Positions 5,333-6,223 of a stretch of DNA of 6,223 nucleotides are shown here, one piece after another; positions within the stretch are counted from its first letter, which is position 1, and each line of letters begins with the position of its first letter. The notes beneath the pieces were generated by a model. It had not been told where the DNA came from. It was given only the letters and a program-made list of their open reading frames with translations, and did not search any database. This DNA is from Candidatus Woesearchaeota archaeon (lineage in GTDB: Archaea; Nanobdellota; Nanobdellia; SCGC-AAA011-G17; VGLX01). Location: NCBI GenBank assembly GCA_016866645.1, contig VGLX01000088.1, positions 1 to 6,223 of the forward strand, read 5' to 3'. A program made the position numbers and the translations under genes.

Positions 5333-6223
5333 GAGAATGTCTCTTCCAGCTTGGCGGCTGTGTAAGCCTCCTCTATCTGGCTTTCTTTCCATCCGACCTG
5401 CTTAAGCTCTTTCTTTATGTCCTCGAAAGGCTTCCCTTTCTTGAGATGGTATAGTATGTAACTCTTCAACTGCGGGTCTGCAGGCTTAACTTTTTGTGCA
5501 GTGTCTACCGGCTTTTCCTCTTTCTTCTTAACAGGCTCTTGCGCAGGCCTCTTCTCCTCAGCTTTCTTTGGATCTTCTTTCTTAACCGCTCCAGCTTGTG
5601 CGTCTTTAGGAGGGACTTCGAAATGTACGTCTGTAAGGCCGAATATGCTCTTCTCCTGCTTCTTCTTGTACAAGTACAGGCCTACTCCTGCGCCTACGAC
5701 GAATACGCCGAGGACTACGATTAGGATTATCATGTTCTTAGACTTAACCTCTTTAAGGCATTTTCCAGTGTCTTCTGCACATTTGTATGCCGGGTCATCT
5801 CCGCAACCACAATCTTTACAGCAAGGGTTAGTACCTGTGGAGTAGTCTTCATCTTCCGCGCATGTGCCGTCCCCACAAATGCTTTTGCTTATGTTCTGCC
5901 CGGATTTAGCCTGACCAGAAGAAGCAGTCTGGTTTGTAGTTTGATTCTGTGCTGATTGAACTGTCAAAGCCCAAGTCTCAACAACAGGAGACGCTTTCCC
6001 GTCAGAAACTTTCACTTTTATAGCAAAGCTTCCGACAGAAGTCGGCGTGTATTTGAAAGTGTCGCTAGTATAATCTGCCTGGACGATCTCGTCAACGTAC
6101 CAAGCCACGTTAAGCGTATCATTATCTGCGTCCGATTTAGTAATATTAAACGTTTGAGACTGCCCCAATATAATCGTCGGGTCTGTTGAAGGCTCTTTCG
6201 TATCAATAGTAGGCTGAGTGTTA
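5329..6223 (-). CDS. Single-pass surface protein with Ig/PKD-like module, Cys cluster and cytoplasmic helical domain (N-terminus cut by window edge)
   Basis: The reading frame is open to the right edge (first full codon 6222-6220), so 297 C-terminal residues are seen and the start lies outside. Numbered from the edge: residues 1-88 form an Ig/PKD-like beta module (SDADNDTLNVAWYVD, then KVKVSDGKASPVVETWALTV), of a kind often repeated in archaeal surface proteins. A Thr/Gln/Ser-rich linker follows. Next is a cluster of eight cysteines (116, 121, 134, 135, 138, 140, 148, 155) starting CGDGTC. A transmembrane helix lies at about 164-185 (MIILIVVLGVFVVGAGVGLY) and is followed by KKK, giving an outside-to-inside orientation. 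A Lys/Glu/Pro-rich tether of about 60 residues leads to a C-terminal helical domain (248-291) with YILYHLKKG and VGW..SQIEEAY. Five N-glycosylation sequons all fall on the predicted outer side. The function is unknown; a receptor, adhesin or S-layer-associated role is possible. It is coupled by ATGA to the DHH gene. Confidence 0.82.
   Translation of the reverse strand, partial: NTQPTIDTKEPSTDPTIILGQSQTFNITKSDADNDTLNVAWYVDEIVQADYTSDTFKYTPTSVGSFAIKVKVSDGKASPVVETWALTVQSAQNQTTNQTASSGQAKSGQNISKSICGDGTCAEDEDYSTGTNPCCKDCGCGDDPAYKCAEDTGKCLKEVKSKNMIILIVVLGVFVVGAGVGLYLYKKKQEKSIFGLTDVHFEVPPKDAQAGAVKKEDPKKAEEKRPAQEPVKKKEEKPVDTAQKVKPADPQLKSYILYHLKKGKPFEDIKKELKQVGWKESQIEEAYTAAKLEETFS

Noticed and set aside
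5333..5392. A 20-residue N-terminal extension of the DHH phosphoesterase starting at the ATG at 5392
   Set aside because: It is the coding sequence of the upstream surface protein read in another frame. The ATG at 5332 forms a standard ATGA overlap and sits right before the conserved region.
5494..5845. Plus-strand open frames with hydrophobic products over the surface protein
   Set aside because: They mirror the Lys/Glu-rich tether and membrane helix on the other strand; the apparent Leu/Phe richness is a by-product of antisense reading.
6166..6168. TTG as the start codon of the right-edge surface protein
   Set aside because: The frame stays open to the window edge and the residues before the TTG continue the Ig/PKD-like module, so the codon is an internal leucine.

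Overview
The window reads as an archaeal chromosome segment, probably from a small-genome fermentative lineage of the DPANN kind (Woesearchaeota or Pacearchaeota-like). That placement is an inference from gene content and style. The evidence is an archaeal/eukaryotic-type prolyl-tRNA synthetase with the C-terminal zinc module, an ADP-forming acetyl-CoA synthetase beta subunit (typical of peptide- or sugar-fermenting archaea), archaeal TATA-like promoters with a probable leaderless start, and an AT-leaning, tightly packed layout. No rRNA, tRNA, CRISPR array, insertion sequence or phage gene was seen.

Layout from left to right. Positions 1-167 are an AT-rich intergenic region with the promoter of proS, a pair of TTAGCTA repeats and a G-rich minus-strand tract that may lead a divergent gene leaving the window. 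proS (168-1610, +) faces, with a 3-base gap, a secreted transglutaminase-like protein (1614-3548, -). That gene appears to use a rare ATT start, because only this start gives both a well-placed Shine-Dalgarno and a signal sequence. Positions 3549-3683 form a divergent promoter region. To its right lies the acetyl-CoA synthetase beta subunit (3684-4307, +), whose TATA box sits where a leaderless mRNA is expected. Its stop codon interlocks with that of a RecJ-like DHH/DHHA1 phosphoesterase (4304-5332, -). The phosphoesterase is joined by an ATGA start/stop overlap to an upstream single-pass surface protein (5329 to the right edge, -). That protein has an Ig/PKD-like module, a cysteine cluster, one transmembrane helix and a small cytoplasmic helical domain. 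It is truncated by the window edge.

The genes do not form one pathway. ProRS is housekeeping translation. The acetyl-CoA synthetase beta subunit makes ATP from acyl-CoA but needs an alpha subunit that is not here. The transglutaminase-like protein and the right-edge protein are both cell-surface proteins. The most intriguing arrangement is the translational coupling of a surface-exposed transmembrane protein to a cytoplasmic DHH phosphoesterase. It may be simple genome compaction, or it may be a membrane-linked nucleotide or nucleic-acid processing pair. Two back-to-back convergent junctions with no terminator space are the other architectural oddity.
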